Position numbers and translations under genes: made by a program. From Devosia nitrariae (GTDB lineage Bacteria > Pseudomonadota > Alphaproteobacteria > Rhizobiales > Devosiaceae): 64,000 bases of DNA. Under the pieces are notes generated by a model. That model was not told the DNA's origin, made no database searches, and was given only the letters and a program-made list of their open reading frames with translations. Positions within the stretch are counted from its first letter, which is position 1. Each line of letters begins with the position of its first letter. Location: the NCBI RefSeq assembly GCF_030160115.1, contig NZ_BSNS01000003.1, forward strand, positions 1 through 64,000. The letters run 5' to 3'. Of this stretch, positions 44,908 through 54,483 are shown piece by piece.

Positions 44908-46125
44908 TTAGGCCGCCTCGAGGTCGTTCACCTTGCGGTTGGCCTCGAGCATGGAGGCGCGCATGAGGTAGGCCTTGGCACTGACCGGATCGGCCGCGAT
45001 GCGGCGCAGCTCGTCCAGATTGGCCTTTCGGGTTGCGGGGTCCCGGGCTTCGAGACGCTTCTTGTTCTGAATGGTCTGCGCCTGGACGAAATCGATCGTC
45101 AGTCCGCGGCGCTGCAGATCGTAGAGGTCGAGCAAACTGTCGGGAGCGCCGTGCCAAACCCGGGTCAGCTTCTCACTCAGGTTGACCGCGTCCTGGATGC
45201 CGCCATTCAGCCCCATGCCCCCGATGGGGTTGTTGACATGCGATGCATCGCCCGCCAGCAGAACCCGGCCCTGCCGGAAGGTTTTGGCCACACGCTGGTG
45301 CACGCGATACAGATTGCGATGCGCGATCTCGTAGTCCCCATCCTTGGGAAAGAACCGCTGGAGGCGGGCATGCACCGCCTCGTCGGAGAGAAGGTCGGCT
45401 TCGCTTTGCTCCGAGGAGGTCGGAAACACCGTGCGCCACAGGCCCGGCGGGCCGTCAGCCGCCACCTTGAAGCAATTGCACCATTCGTCGGGGTCGGCGA
45501 AATAGCTACGGTAGCTGTAGCCGCGATTGGCTTCGAAATCGAAGGGGGTGGTCAGCACGAGGAACTGCTCGGCCCAGGTGAAACCCTCGAACTCGATGTT
45601 GGCGCCCTTGCGCACTGTCGACCGCCCGCCATCCGCACCAACCAGATAACGCCCTTCAAAGCGGCGCTCCCCGTCCGGCGTCCCGGCCGTCACCTCGACG
45701 CGATCGTCATGGGCCACGAAACTCAGCACATCGTGGTCGAACAATACTTCGGCGAGGGGTTCAGCCTGCAGGTGCCGGAGCACGATCTGCGCCGTCTTGA
45801 ATTGCTCGCACTGCACCACATAGGGATAGGCGGTCTCATCGGCGATCAGGGCATGATCGAACTCTGCCACCAGCTCGCCGCTGGGCCGATCCCAGAACTG
45901 GAAGATCGGCGCGACCAGCCCGGCCGCGCGCAGTTCCGGCTCGAGCCCGAGCGCACCCAGCAGTTCGAGCGTCGCAGGATGCGTTGTGGCCGCGCGCGGA
46001 TCGTCCTGCAAGCGCGAAAAGCGTTCCAGCACCGTGACCGGCACGCCCTGCCGTGCCAGGCTCAGCGCACAGATAAGCCCCACCGGGCCGCCGCCACTGA
46101 TGATCACGCGATTCTTGTCGGACAC
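44908..46125 (-). CDS. FAD-dependent aromatic monooxygenase
   Basis: 405-aa class A flavoprotein hydroxylase. FAD motif SGGGPVGLICALSLARQG (GGGPVG at 11-16), NAD(P)H/FAD motif LVGADGGRSTVRK (163-169 core) and the second FAD motif AGDASHVNNPIGGMGLNGG (291-309). Members hydroxylate activated rings; the pyridine-type ones (MHPC oxygenase) also open the ring to give an enamide. That reaction would yield a substrate for the enamidase encoded upstream in the same operon. Confidence 0.92.
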   Translation of the reverse strand: MSDKNRVIISGGGPVGLICALSLARQGVPVTVLERFSRLQDDPRAATTHPATLELLGALGLEPELRAAGLVAPIFQFWDRPSGELVAEFDHALIADETAYPYVVQCEQFKTAQIVLRHLQAEPLAEVLFDHDVLSFVAHDDRVEVTAGTPDGERRFEGRYLVGADGGRSTVRKGANIEFEGFTWAEQFLVLTTPFDFEANRGYSYRSYFADPDEWCNCFKVAADGPPGLWRTVFPTSSEQSEADLLSDEAVHARLQRFFPKDGDYEIAHRNLYRVHQRVAKTFRQGRVLLAGDASHVNNPIGGMGLNGGIQDAVNLSEKLTRVWHGAPDSLLDLYDLQRRGLTIDFVQAQTIQNKKRLEARDPATRKANLDELRRIAADPVSAKAYLMRASMLEANRKVNDLEAA

Positions 46126-46145
46126 GACTCTCTCCTTGAAAATTT

Positions 46146-47354
46146 CTAGTGCGCGGCGCCGCCGAAGTCGCGCGGCAGGCGGTTCTCGGCGACGCGAACG
46201 GCGCGTTTGGGTGCGGGGGTGTTGCGGCTGCGCCCGACGAAACGCGGCACGCCATCGCTGAACACGGCCCCCACCGCCACCGGGTCGCCATGGCGCAAGG
46301 CGGCCAGCGCATTGTCCTGGGTGCCGCCCAGCGGCGCGTCGACCAGCACCAGGTCGGCATCCCTGCCGGGAGCGATGAGGCCGGAATTGCGACCATAGAC
46401 GCGCGCATTATTGCCCGTCGCCGCGCCGATCACCATCTCCGGCGGCAGGTCGAGCAGGCTGGAAAGATGGGTGATCGTGTAGAACATGCCCAGCGGCATG
46501 ATGCCCGAGCCGGTTGGTGTATCCGTGGCGATCAGCAGCCGGTCGAACTGGTCGTGCGCCAGCGCCTGGCGCGTGCACAACAATGCAGTTCTCAGATTGC
46601 CCGCCGTGCAGAGCTGCAGGGCCACCTGGCTTTCGGTCACCACCCGCTCGAAGTGTGCATCCGGCATCGCCACCGGCCCACCATTGATGTGGAACGAGAC
46701 GTGCGGATCGATGGCAAGCACGTGCTCACCATTGATCGGCGATGAGCCAGGGATCGAGGCGCCGCCCGTATGCAGGGTAGTGATCATGCCATGCGCCCGC
46801 GCCATGGCGACCAGGGGCTTGTATTCCATCGGGTCGGCAAAGGCCCCGAACCCGGCCTTGGCGAGCCAGACACCGGCGGCGGCGAGTTCCGCGAAATCGG
46901 CTTCCGTCAGTCCCGGCTCGAGGATCACCGAACCCGCCCAGACCCGCATGCCACCGGGGCGATAGGTGGCAAAGCACCGCTGCGCTGCAATGGCGAGCGC
47001 CTTCACCCCCACAGGGTCGCTTGGCCGCCCGGGCACATGCACCTCCGAGGCGGAGATGGATGTGGTCACGCCCCCATGCAGATAGCTTTCCAGGTACCCC
47101 ACCGCCTTCTGCCGCGGCGTGTAGTCGCCGAAGGTGATATGCACGTGGGAGTCAATCAGACCCGGCATGGCTGAGGCGCCACCAGCGTCAACCACCACGT
47201 CACAGGAGGCAATCGTCATTGCATCGCTGGTACCGACGCTCTCTATCAGCCCATCCTGCATAACCACGCTGTCGCCTTTGACCAATGGGGCGCGCCAATC
47301 GCCGCTCACGATGCACCCCAGATTGACCACAGCAACACGCATCTGAAACCCCAT
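46146..47354 (-). CDS. Enamidase-like amidohydrolase
   Basis: 402-aa metal-dependent amidohydrolase closely patterned like enamidase of nicotinate fermentation (6-oxo-tetrahydronicotinate hydrolase). Shared segments include GDYTPRQK, SEVHVPGRPSDPVG, TLHTGGASIPGSS and FHINGGP. Metal-site residues: His70/His72 (DSHVHI), His195, His222, Asp278 (ATDTPTGSG). Lys166 (AKAGFG) stands where I recall a Glu in the E. barkeri enzyme, so it may be a carboxylated bridging lysine. ATG 47354 (or 47342) is used because the 47381 start would begin inside the operator. First gene of its operon. Confidence 0.85.
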   Translation of the reverse strand: MGFQMRVAVVNLGCIVSGDWRAPLVKGDSVVMQDGLIESVGTSDAMTIASCDVVVDAGGASAMPGLIDSHVHITFGDYTPRQKAVGYLESYLHGGVTTSISASEVHVPGRPSDPVGVKALAIAAQRCFATYRPGGMRVWAGSVILEPGLTEADFAELAAAGVWLAKAGFGAFADPMEYKPLVAMARAHGMITTLHTGGASIPGSSPINGEHVLAIDPHVSFHINGGPVAMPDAHFERVVTESQVALQLCTAGNLRTALLCTRQALAHDQFDRLLIATDTPTGSGIMPLGMFYTITHLSSLLDLPPEMVIGAATGNNARVYGRNSGLIAPGRDADLVLVDAPLGGTQDNALAALRHGDPVAVGAVFSDGVPRFVGRSRNTPAPKRAVRVAENRLPRDFGGAAH

Positions 47355-47370
47355 TCCCTTTTCGCCATCT

Positions 47371-47381
47371 TTGTATGACAA
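47371..47381. promoter_or_regulatory. Putative GntR operator before the enamidase operon
   Basis: TTGTATGACAA, the exact reverse complement of the TTGTCATACAA at 42608-42618, 16 bp before the enamidase start. Third instance of this word in the block. Confidence 0.65.
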
Positions 47382-48190
47382 GATTATGATATGTCAAGAT
47401 GTGATCGCGGGTGGACGCATGCTCGCGCCAGATGAGCGCAGCTCAAAAGAAGGTGCTCTGGATATCGAGATATCCAGCAAAGATGGAAGGCCTTCGTTCG
47501 GCCGCTGGCCTTCGACAGCTGCTTCTCACACCCGCCAAAGCTGCCGGTGCCGGCCCGTCGTTTGCCGGCAGCTACGCGCCCCTTTCCGGTTGTTCGGTCA
47601 GCTTCCACGAATTCCTAGAAGCAGACATTTGCCTTCACCGTTTTTGGGCCCGGCGTAGCGCCAAGTGGTTCAATAATCAACGAGCGGGCCTTTGCCCGCT
47701 CACAAGAGCCCATCGCTCTGCTCGGCGTGTTGCTTCCAAAAAATCACCTAGAGTCCGCATTTTCCTCCGGGGCCTCTTCGGCAACGCAGAGCATAGGCCG
47801 CGGCTCACTAGGTTGAATAGCAACGGCGAGTTCCTCGCATTGCACTCACCATTGAGTCGGAAAGGCGGCATCAGGCTAGCGCGACTGGAGCAGGAGCGGC
47901 CAACACAAGCGCTGAGGCAATCATCAATGGTTTAGCGAGGATCGGGGCTCTCCCATAAACGTGTCCAGGAGGGAGCAACTTGCCAGGGAAAGACTCCGTT
48001 CCCTTGGCGGCTTTGCTACAACACGTGTCTCGGCCTGCCTCTGCAGCTCGCGGAGAGGCTGCGAGGCAAAGGCAGAGCACTCATGCGTCACGGGCTTTGC
48101 CTGCCGCCAGACAGTGAACTGAAGTGCGGCGAGGATCGCCACTGCGATCGCCTGAGCGCTGACGAACGCGTAGCCGAGCGCGTTGGTAAG
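47382..48190. other. Gene-poor stretch with decayed sequence
   Basis: No frame here has a ribosome site and a recognisable family. A hairpin is at 47682-47701. From 48190 down to about 47940 the minus strand reads a hydrophobic stretch (ALGYAFVSAQAIAVAILAAL) that begins where the metallo-hydrolase remnant breaks off, perhaps a relic of a membrane protein joined by deletion. A 174-codon plus-strand frame (47411-47935) has composition unlike a gene. Confidence 0.4.
47682..47701. terminator. Short perfect hairpin
   Basis: GAGCGGGC and GCCCGCTC arms with a CTTT loop, an 8-bp GC-rich stem of terminator type, in the gene-poor stretch. No T-run follows; it may be a leftover from a lost gene. Confidence 0.4.
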
Positions 48191-48726
48191 ACGCCGCCAT
48201 CGGGCATGAACAGGGTATCGTGCACGAAGGCTGCGTCTGCGATCAGGTGATCGAAGCGAGGTTATGCCCCGGCGAGTGTATGACCCTTGCCGGAATGCTG
48301 CCCACCTTGAACTCCTCGCCGTCGGCGAAGAGTTTGTCCCCCTTGGCTGCCGTCTTCTCGCGGTTCGGGCAGGTTGTAGATGCCCTGCCAGAGCGTTTGC
48401 ACCGCGGTCACCTTCTCGCCAATGGCGGTCGGCGCGCCGGTTTTCTCCTTGAGGTATTGGGCGGCCGAGCAATGGTCGGCATGCGGGTGAGTATCGAGGA
48501 TCCATTCGACCTCGTAGCCATTATCCGCGATGAAACGGAGTAGCTTGTCAGCCTCGACGGTGCGGATCGTGCCGGACTTCTCGTCAAAGTCGAGCACCGG
48601 ATCGATGATGGCGCACCTATGCGTTCCAGGATCGGCCACGATGTACTGGATCGACCCGGTGCGCGGCTCGAAGAAGCCAGTGACTGCAGGTTTGGCTGCT
48701 GCTTGATGCAACTCACAATGCTGCAT
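48191..48726 (-). pseudogene. Persulfide-dioxygenase-like metallo-beta-lactamase-fold gene, broken
   Basis: Opens with AKPAVTGFFEPRTGSIQYIVADP and the metal motif THPHADHCSAAQYL of Blh/ETHE1-like sulfur dioxygenases. After GIYNLPEP the frame shifts: DKLFADGEEFKVGSIPARVIHSPGHNLASIT continues in another frame, stops, and ADAAFVHDTLFMPDGG continues in a third. After that the homology ends. At least two indels and a deleted C-terminus make it a clear pseudogene. It is divergent from the phosphoketolase gene. Confidence 0.82.
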
Positions 48727-48871
48727 GTTTCGGGAGCGTATGTCTGCAACGACGGCGGCGCACCAGCAGTTTCACGCCGCTGCTCGCACCTCGAGGCCGG
48801 AAAGGCTCCATTCAATTCCGGAACCCTCAAGGACCGCTGCACCGTTACCAGATGGAGCGATGGAGAGAGCT

Positions 48872-51259
48872 ATGACGCACGAAGCCGGCGACCACCCCCT
48901 TCGATCGGACGAGCTGGCGCTCATCGATCGCTACTGGCGGGCGGCCAACTACATCTCGGTCGGTCAGATCTACCTGCTCGACAACCCGCTGCTGCGCGAA
49001 CCCCTGCAACCGGGGCACGTCAAGCCGCGGCTGCTCGGCCATTGGGGCACGACGCCGGGACTCAACTTCATCTACGCCCATCTCAATCGCGTCATCGCCC
49101 GGCGCGATCTCGACATGATCTATATCTGCGGACCCGGGCATGGCGGGCCTGGCATGGTCGCCAACACCTGGCTCGAAGGCAGCTACAGCGAAATCTATCC
49201 CGATGTACCGCTAAGCGAAGAGGGCCTGCGCCGCCTCTTCCGGCAGTTCTCGTTCCCAGGGGGTGTGCCGAGCCACGCGGCGCCGGAGACGCCGGGGTCC
49301 ATCCACGAAGGCGGAGAACTCGGTTACGCGCTCATGCACGCATTCGGCGCCGCCTTCGATAATCCCGAACTGACTGTTGCCTGCGTTATTGGCGACGGCG
49401 AAGCCGAGACCGGCGCGCTTGCCGCCTCCTGGCATTCCAACAAGTTCCTCAACCCCGTTCATGACGGGGCGGTGCTGCCGATCCTCCACCTGAACGGCTA
49501 CAAGATCGCCAATCCGACGGTGATGGGCCGCATGGCGGACGAGGATCTCGAACGCCTGTTCCTCGGTCTCGGCTGGGAGCCGCATTTCGTCTCGGGCGAG
49601 GATCCGGCAACGATGCACCGGCAGATGGCGGCAACCCTCGACAGCGTCGTCACGCGCATCCACACGATTCAGGACAGTGCCCGCGACAACCGCGATGCGC
49701 TGAATATGCCACGCTGGCCGATGATCGTCCTGCGCTCACCCAAGGGCTGGACGGGGCCGAAAGAGGTGGACGGCAAGAAGGTCGAAGGCTTTTGGCGCTC
49801 GCACCAGGTTCCGGTCGCCAATGCGCGCGCAGATGCCAGCCACCGCGAGCTGCTAGAGGACTGGATGCGCAGCTACCGCCCGCAAGAGCTCTTCGATGCG
49901 GACGGGCGCCCGCACGCCGACCTGCTGACATTGGCGCCGACCGGGCAACGGCGGATGGGACTAAATCCGCATGCCAATGGCGGACTGCTGAAACGCGAGC
50001 TGAAGCTGCCCGACTACAAGACTCTTGCCGTCGGCGTGCCAGCGCCGGGCGCACCTGTCGCCGAAGCGACACGGGTGATGGGCAAATACCTCGCCGAAGT
50101 CATACGGCTGAATGCCGATGCTCGCAATTTCCGCCTGATGGGACCCGACGAGACGGCCTCCAACCGGCTCGACGCTGTGTTCGAGGTCACCGACCGGGTG
50201 TGGATGCAAGACATCGAGCCGTTCGACACCAACCTCGCCGCCGACGGGCGGGTGATGGAAATCCTCAGCGAACACCTCTGCCAGGGCTGGCTCGAGGGGT
50301 ATCTGCTGACCGGCCGGCACGGGTTCTTCTCGTGCTACGAGGCCTTCATCCACATCGTCGATTCGATGTTCAACCAGCACGCCAAGTGGCTCAAGGTCTC
50401 GCGCGAACTGGGCTGGCGCAAGCCCATCGCCTCTCTCAACTATCTGCTGACCTCCCATGTCTGGCGGCAGGACCACAACGGCTTCTCACACCAGGACCCG
50501 GGCTTCGTCGATCTCGTGGCCAACAAGAAGGCCGATATCGTGCGCATCTACCTGCCGCCGGATGCAAACTGCCTGCTCTGGGTTACCGACCACTGCCTCA
50601 GGACCTATGACCGCATCAACGTCATCGTTGCCGGCAAGCAACCCTCGGCGCAGTGGCTCGACATGGCGGCGGCCGCGCGCCACTGCGACGTCGGCATCGG
50701 CGCGTGGGATTGGGCGGGGACCGTTGCCGGCGACGAGGAGCCGGATATCGTCATGGCCTGCGCCGGCGACGTGCCGACACTCGAAACCCTGGCCGCCGTC
50801 GACCTGCTGCGGCTGGCCCTTCCGAGACTCAAGGTCCGCGTCGTCAATGTCGTCGACCTGATGACACTGCAATCCGAATACCAGCATCCGCACGGGCTGA
50901 GCGACGAGCACTTCGACGCGCTTTTTACCACCGACAAGCCTGTGGTCTTCGCCTATCACGGCTATCCCTATCTCATCCACCGGCTTGCCTACCAGCGGCG
51001 CAACCACGCCAATCTCCACGTCCACGGCTTTCAGGAGGAAGGCACCACCACGACCCCGTTCGACATGGCGGTCCTCAATAGCATCGACCGCTTCCATCTG
51101 GCGCTGGCGGCGCTGAAATGGCTGCCCGATACCGGGGCAGACGGCGCGGCGCTCGAGGCGAACCTGAACGCCAGGCTCGCGGCACATACCGCCTATGTGC
51201 GCGAGCACGGCGAGGACATGCCCGGGATCCGTGAGTGGAATTGGACCCATGGCAGGTGA
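48872..51259 (+). CDS. xfp: Phosphoketolase (xylulose-5-phosphate/fructose-6-phosphate)
   Basis: 795-aa thiamine-diphosphate enzyme that splits xylulose 5-phosphate (or fructose 6-phosphate) with phosphate into acetyl phosphate and an aldose phosphate. Full family length. Signatures seen: [37 protein letters not shown] and the ThDP site [12 protein letters not shown], plus the C-terminal [16 protein letters not shown] start at ATG 48872 (GGAGAG before it); in-frame starts at 48860 or further up add unlike sequence. Overlaps ackA by 11 bp. Confidence 0.96.
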   Translation: MTHEAGDHPLRSDELALIDRYWRAANYISVGQIYLLDNPLLREPLQPGHVKPRLLGHWGTTPGLNFIYAHLNRVIARRDLDMIYICGPGHGGPGMVANTWLEGSYSEIYPDVPLSEEGLRRLFRQFSFPGGVPSHAAPETPGSIHEGGELGYALMHAFGAAFDNPELTVACVIGDGEAETGALAASWHSNKFLNPVHDGAVLPILHLNGYKIANPTVMGRMADEDLERLFLGLGWEPHFVSGEDPATMHRQMAATLDSVVTRIHTIQDSARDNRDALNMPRWPMIVLRSPKGWTGPKEVDGKKVEGFWRSHQVPVANARADASHRELLEDWMRSYRPQELFDADGRPHADLLTLAPTGQRRMGLNPHANGGLLKRELKLPDYKTLAVGVPAPGAPVAEATRVMGKYLAEVIRLNADARNFRLMGPDETASNRLDAVFEVTDRVWMQDIEPFDTNLAADGRVMEILSEHLCQGWLEGYLLTGRHGFFSCYEAFIHIVDSMFNQHAKWLKVSRELGWRKPIASLNYLLTSHVWRQDHNGFSHQDPGFVDLVANKKADIVRIYLPPDANCLLWVTDHCLRTYDRINVIVAGKQPSAQWLDMAAAARHCDVGIGAWDWAGTVAGDEEPDIVMACAGDVPTLETLAAVDLLRLALPRLKVRVVNVVDLMTLQSEYQHPHGLSDEHFDALFTTDKPVVFAYHGYPYLIHRLAYQRRNHANLHVHGFQEEGTTTTPFDMAVLNSIDRFHLALAALKWLPDTGADGAALEANLNARLAAHTAYVREHGEDMPGIREWNWTHGR

Positions 51260-52424
51260 CGGGCGAGAGGTCGTCCTGGCGCTCAACGCCGGATCGTCGA
51301 GCCTCAAATTCGGCCTCTACGATGTCGCAGGCGATGTCGCCCGCCTCGCCCGCGGCAGCGTCACGCGTGCCGACGGCATCCGTGTCCGGACGGACGGCGC
51401 GGATGGAGAGACCATCGAGCATGATCTCTCCAGCATCCCTCTCGACGAGGCGGCGCTGATCGAGCGGCTGCTCCCCTGGCTCACCGAGACGTTCGACTGC
51501 GGCGAGCCGACGGCCATCGGTCACCGCATCGTGCATGGCGGCACGCGGTTCACCGGACCGGTCCTGCTTACCGCCGAAACCATCGAAGCGGTCGAGAGCC
51601 TGACCCCGCTCGCCCCGCTGCATCAGCCGCCGGCAATGGCGCTGATCCGCGCCGTCCGAAAGGCCCGCCCGCGTCTTACGCAGGTCGGCTGCTTCGACAC
51701 CGCCTTCCACCATCGGCTTTCGCCGCCCGTCAGCCGCTACGCGATCCCGCGCGCCTATGAGCGCAAGGGCGTGCGCCGCTACGGCTTCCACGGGCTTTCC
51801 TACCAGTACATCGCCGGCGAACTCGCCGACCGCGCTGACAGGCGGATCGTCGTCGCGCATCTGGGCAATGGTGCGAGCCTTTGCGCCCTCTTCAACGGGG
51901 AAAGCCACGACACCACCATGGGTTTTTCCGCGCTCGACGGTCTGGTGATGAGCACCCGGCCCGGCCAGATCGATGCCGGCGTCCTGCTCTACCTCCTCCA
52001 GCAGGAGGGGCTGACGCCCGACGAACTGGAAACCCTGCTTTACCGCGAGAGCGGGCTCAAGGGTGTCTCCGGTCTCTCGGGAGACGTGCGCGAGCTGCTG
52101 GCCAGCGGCGCCCCCGAAGCGGCGGAGGCCATCGATCTCTTCGTCTTCCGCATCTGCCGCGAGACTGCCGCCATGGCCAATACGCTGGAAGGGCTCGACA
52201 CCCTGGTGTTCACAGGCGGCATCGGCGAGCACTCGGCGCCCGTCCGCAAGGGCGTCGGCGAGCGTCTCGCCTGGCTCGGCGTTTCGCTCGACGAGGCCGC
52301 CAACAGCGCCGGAGCGCGCTGCATCTCGACGCGGTCGAGCCGCGTGGAGGTCCTCGTCATCCCGACCGACGAGGAAGTGGTGATCGCCCGGCAGATTGCG
52401 GCGCTTCTGGGCGCGCGCCAATAG
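51249..52424 (+). CDS. ackA: Acetate kinase
   Basis: 391-aa kinase turning acetyl phosphate plus ADP into acetate plus [65 protein letters not shown] and FTGGIGEHS are all present. ATG 51249 lies inside the end of xfp, so the two are co-translated: acetyl phosphate from phosphoketolase is used straight for ATP. No phosphotransacetylase gene is adjacent. Confidence 0.96.
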   Translation: MAGDGREVVLALNAGSSSLKFGLYDVAGDVARLARGSVTRADGIRVRTDGADGETIEHDLSSIPLDEAALIERLLPWLTETFDCGEPTAIGHRIVHGGTRFTGPVLLTAETIEAVESLTPLAPLHQPPAMALIRAVRKARPRLTQVGCFDTAFHHRLSPPVSRYAIPRAYERKGVRRYGFHGLSYQYIAGELADRADRRIVVAHLGNGASLCALFNGESHDTTMGFSALDGLVMSTRPGQIDAGVLLYLLQQEGLTPDELETLLYRESGLKGVSGLSGDVRELLASGAPEAAEAIDLFVFRICRETAAMANTLEGLDTLVFTGGIGEHSAPVRKGVGERLAWLGVSLDEAANSAGARCISTRSSRVEVLVIPTDEEVVIARQIAALLGARQ

Positions 52425-52464
52425 CTCCACGCATCCGCATCGACCAAACGAACCTCTCGGCAGG

Positions 52465-52911
52465 TCAGGCGCTCTGGCCCATCTGCTCTCTCAGCCAGGC
52501 CGAAATCTGGGACGATTGCATGGCACCGGATACGCGGGCGACTTCCTTGCCGTCATGGAAGAGCAGCATGGTCGGAATGCCGCGGATGCCAAAGCGCGCG
52601 GCCATCCCCGGTTCGGCCTCGGAATCGAGCTTGAGGAACCGGAACTCGGGCTCGAGTCGGTGTGCCGCCGCTTCATATTGCGGCGCCATCATGCGGCAGG
52701 GGCCGCACCAGTCCGCCCAGACATCGACCACCACAGGAATGTCGCTGCGCGCGATCTGCTTTTCGAGCCCATCGCCCGTGACTTCGGCTGGATGTCCGGT
52801 GAAGAGGCCGGCGCCGCATTTGCCGCAGCGCCCCTCGCGCGCCGGTTTTCCCGCGGCAATCCGGTTGACGCTTCTGCACTCAGTGCAAACCACGTGCATG
52901 GTGCCGTTCAT
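52465..52911 (-). CDS. trxC: Thioredoxin TrxC (thioredoxin 2)
   Basis: 148 aa. N-terminal zinc ribbon with two CxxC pairs (CTEC and CGKC) followed by a thioredoxin fold with WADWCGPCRMM and the cis-Pro loop GIRGIPTMLL. Cytoplasmic disulfide reductase, usually induced by oxidative stress. Converges with ackA; its start overlaps the small frame upstream (ATGA). Confidence 0.95.
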   Translation of the reverse strand: MNGTMHVVCTECRSVNRIAAGKPAREGRCGKCGAGLFTGHPAEVTGDGLEKQIARSDIPVVVDVWADWCGPCRMMAPQYEAAAHRLEPEFRFLKLDSEAEPGMAARFGIRGIPTMLLFHDGKEVARVSGAMQSSQISAWLREQMGQSA

Positions 52912-53102
52912 AAAAACATTCCTCGTTTTTGCTGCGCCAGCTCCGATAGGGTGGCAACCGGCTTCATCGGCATCAGACTGCCTGCAGCGAAGAATGACTG
53001 GGCGCTGTTCCCGTTCCCTGCGGGAGGTCCGGGAACGATCAAGACATCATCGTTGCTGCCGTACATCATCAGGCGATCGCGCAGGTGATAAGGGGTGACC
53101 AC
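52908..53102 (-). CDS. Small hypothetical protein upstream of trxC
   Basis: Up to 64 codons; an internal ATG at 53066 would give 52. It ends LSELAQQKRGMFL with its stop overlapping the trxC start, which suggests translational coupling. Sequence includes VLIVPGPPAGNGNSAQSFF. I recognise no family; it may be a short leader gene or chance. Confidence 0.35.
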   Translation of the reverse strand: MVTPYHLRDRLMMYGSNDDVLIVPGPPAGNGNSAQSFFAAGSLMPMKPVATLSELAQQKRGMFL

Positions 53103-53252
53103 CTCACCGCGACTTCATGTAGACTGGCCGGCATCGAGGGTTCTCCTTCTGGCACGTATGTGACTGCTAGCGGTAGACGTGTCGTTCGGCTGTCGCAGGG
53201 AGACCACGTGTCGGCGGCCGAACGGTGAAGGATACGAGGGTGGCGGTATCTC

Positions 53253-54479
53253 ATGGACTCCCTGATTACGGCGGCGGCACAGGCCCTTGCGGCCGGCGAT
53301 CCTCTTGCGGCGCTGAAGCGCGTCGCCCTGCGTGACGATGCACCGGCGCTGGCGCTGCGCGGTATCGCCATGGCGCAGCTCGGCGACTTCGCCCGGGCAA
53401 AAGCCCTGCTGAAGAGTGCGGCACGGGCGTTTTCGCCGAGGGAAGCCATGGCTCGTGCACGTTGCGTCGTTGCCGAAGCGGAAATCGCCCTCGTCTCGCG
53501 CGATCTCGGCTGGCCCGCCAGGACGCTCGATGCGGCGCGCGCGACACTCGAGGCGCATGGCGATGCGGTCAACGCCGCGCATGCGCGCAACCTCGAGGCC
53601 CGGCGGCTGCTCCTCATCGGTCGGCTCGATGAAGCCGAACGACTGCTCGCGGGAACCGATCCAGCGCCGCTTCCGCCAGCGCTACGGGTTGCGCATGCCC
53701 TGATCGTTGCCGGCATCGCCATTCGCCGCGTGCAGACGAAGGCAGCACGCGGCGCGCTTGCCCAGGCGCAAGAGGCCGCGCACGCGGCTGGCATACCGGC
53801 TTTGGCGGCCGAGGTTGAAAGCGCGTCGCGGGTGATGGAAACAACCGCAGCGCGCGTGATCGTGCGGGGAGAGGAGCGCCCCGTCATGCTCGACGAGGTC
53901 GAGACACTGCTGGCGTCGGGAACGCTCGTTATCGATGCCTGCCGCAATGTGGTGCGGGACGACAGGAGTGTGGTGGGGCTGACAACGCGCCCGGTTCTCT
54001 TCGCATTGGCCCGCGCCCTTGCCGAAGCCTGGCCGGGAGACGCCTCGAGAAACACACTTCTCGCCCGCGCGTTCCGGGCGAGGCACGCCGACGAGTCGCA
54101 TCGCGCGCGCCTGCGGGTCGAAATGGGGCGGCTCCGCGCGGAGCTGCGCGGACTAACCGACGTCAGCGCAACGAGGCACGGTTTCAAGCTCGTGCCGCGC
54201 CGGGCAAACGAGATCGCGGTGCTGGCGCCGCCGGTCGAAGAGCCGCATGCGGCGGTGCTTGCATTCCTCGCCGACGGCGAATCCTGGTCGAGCTCGGCCT
54301 TGGCGATCGCACTCGGCGCAAGCCCGCGCACCGTTCAGCGTGCGCTCGAGCAGCTTGCGGGTGAGGGAAAGGTGCAATCGTTCGGCCGCGGGCGAGCGCT
54401 CCGCTGGACGACCCCTTCGGTGCCCGGCTTTCCGACAACATTGTTACTCCCCGGACCGCTTCCCGGGGTGTTAGGGTGA
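53253..54479 (+). CDS. TPR and winged-helix transcriptional regulator
   Basis: 408 aa. Residues about 1-190 are Ala-rich helical repeats (ALALRGIAMAQLGDFARAKALL and similar), TPR-like. About 210-310 resemble an OmpR/PhoB-type winged helix (RPVLFALARALAEAWPG ... HRARLRVEMGRLRAELRG ... GFKLVP). About 325-390 form a second winged helix (WSSSALAIALGASPRTVQRALEQL). Two DNA-binding domains on one chain are unusual. The next gene begins 4 bp after its stop, so they form a pair. Target unknown. Confidence 0.8.
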   Translation: MDSLITAAAQALAAGDPLAALKRVALRDDAPALALRGIAMAQLGDFARAKALLKSAARAFSPREAMARARCVVAEAEIALVSRDLGWPARTLDAARATLEAHGDAVNAAHARNLEARRLLLIGRLDEAERLLAGTDPAPLPPALRVAHALIVAGIAIRRVQTKAARGALAQAQEAAHAAGIPALAAEVESASRVMETTAARVIVRGEERPVMLDEVETLLASGTLVIDACRNVVRDDRSVVGLTTRPVLFALARALAEAWPGDASRNTLLARAFRARHADESHRARLRVEMGRLRAELRGLTDVSATRHGFKLVPRRANEIAVLAPPVEEPHAAVLAFLADGESWSSSALAIALGASPRTVQRALEQLAGEGKVQSFGRGRALRWTTPSVPGFPTTLLLPGPLPGVLG

Positions 54480-54483
54480 GGCC

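Noticed and set aside
47411..47935. A 174-codon plus-strand frame in the gap before the phosphoketolase locus
   Set aside because: Composition is Ser/Arg/Leu-rich and it crosses a hairpin; no homology recognised.
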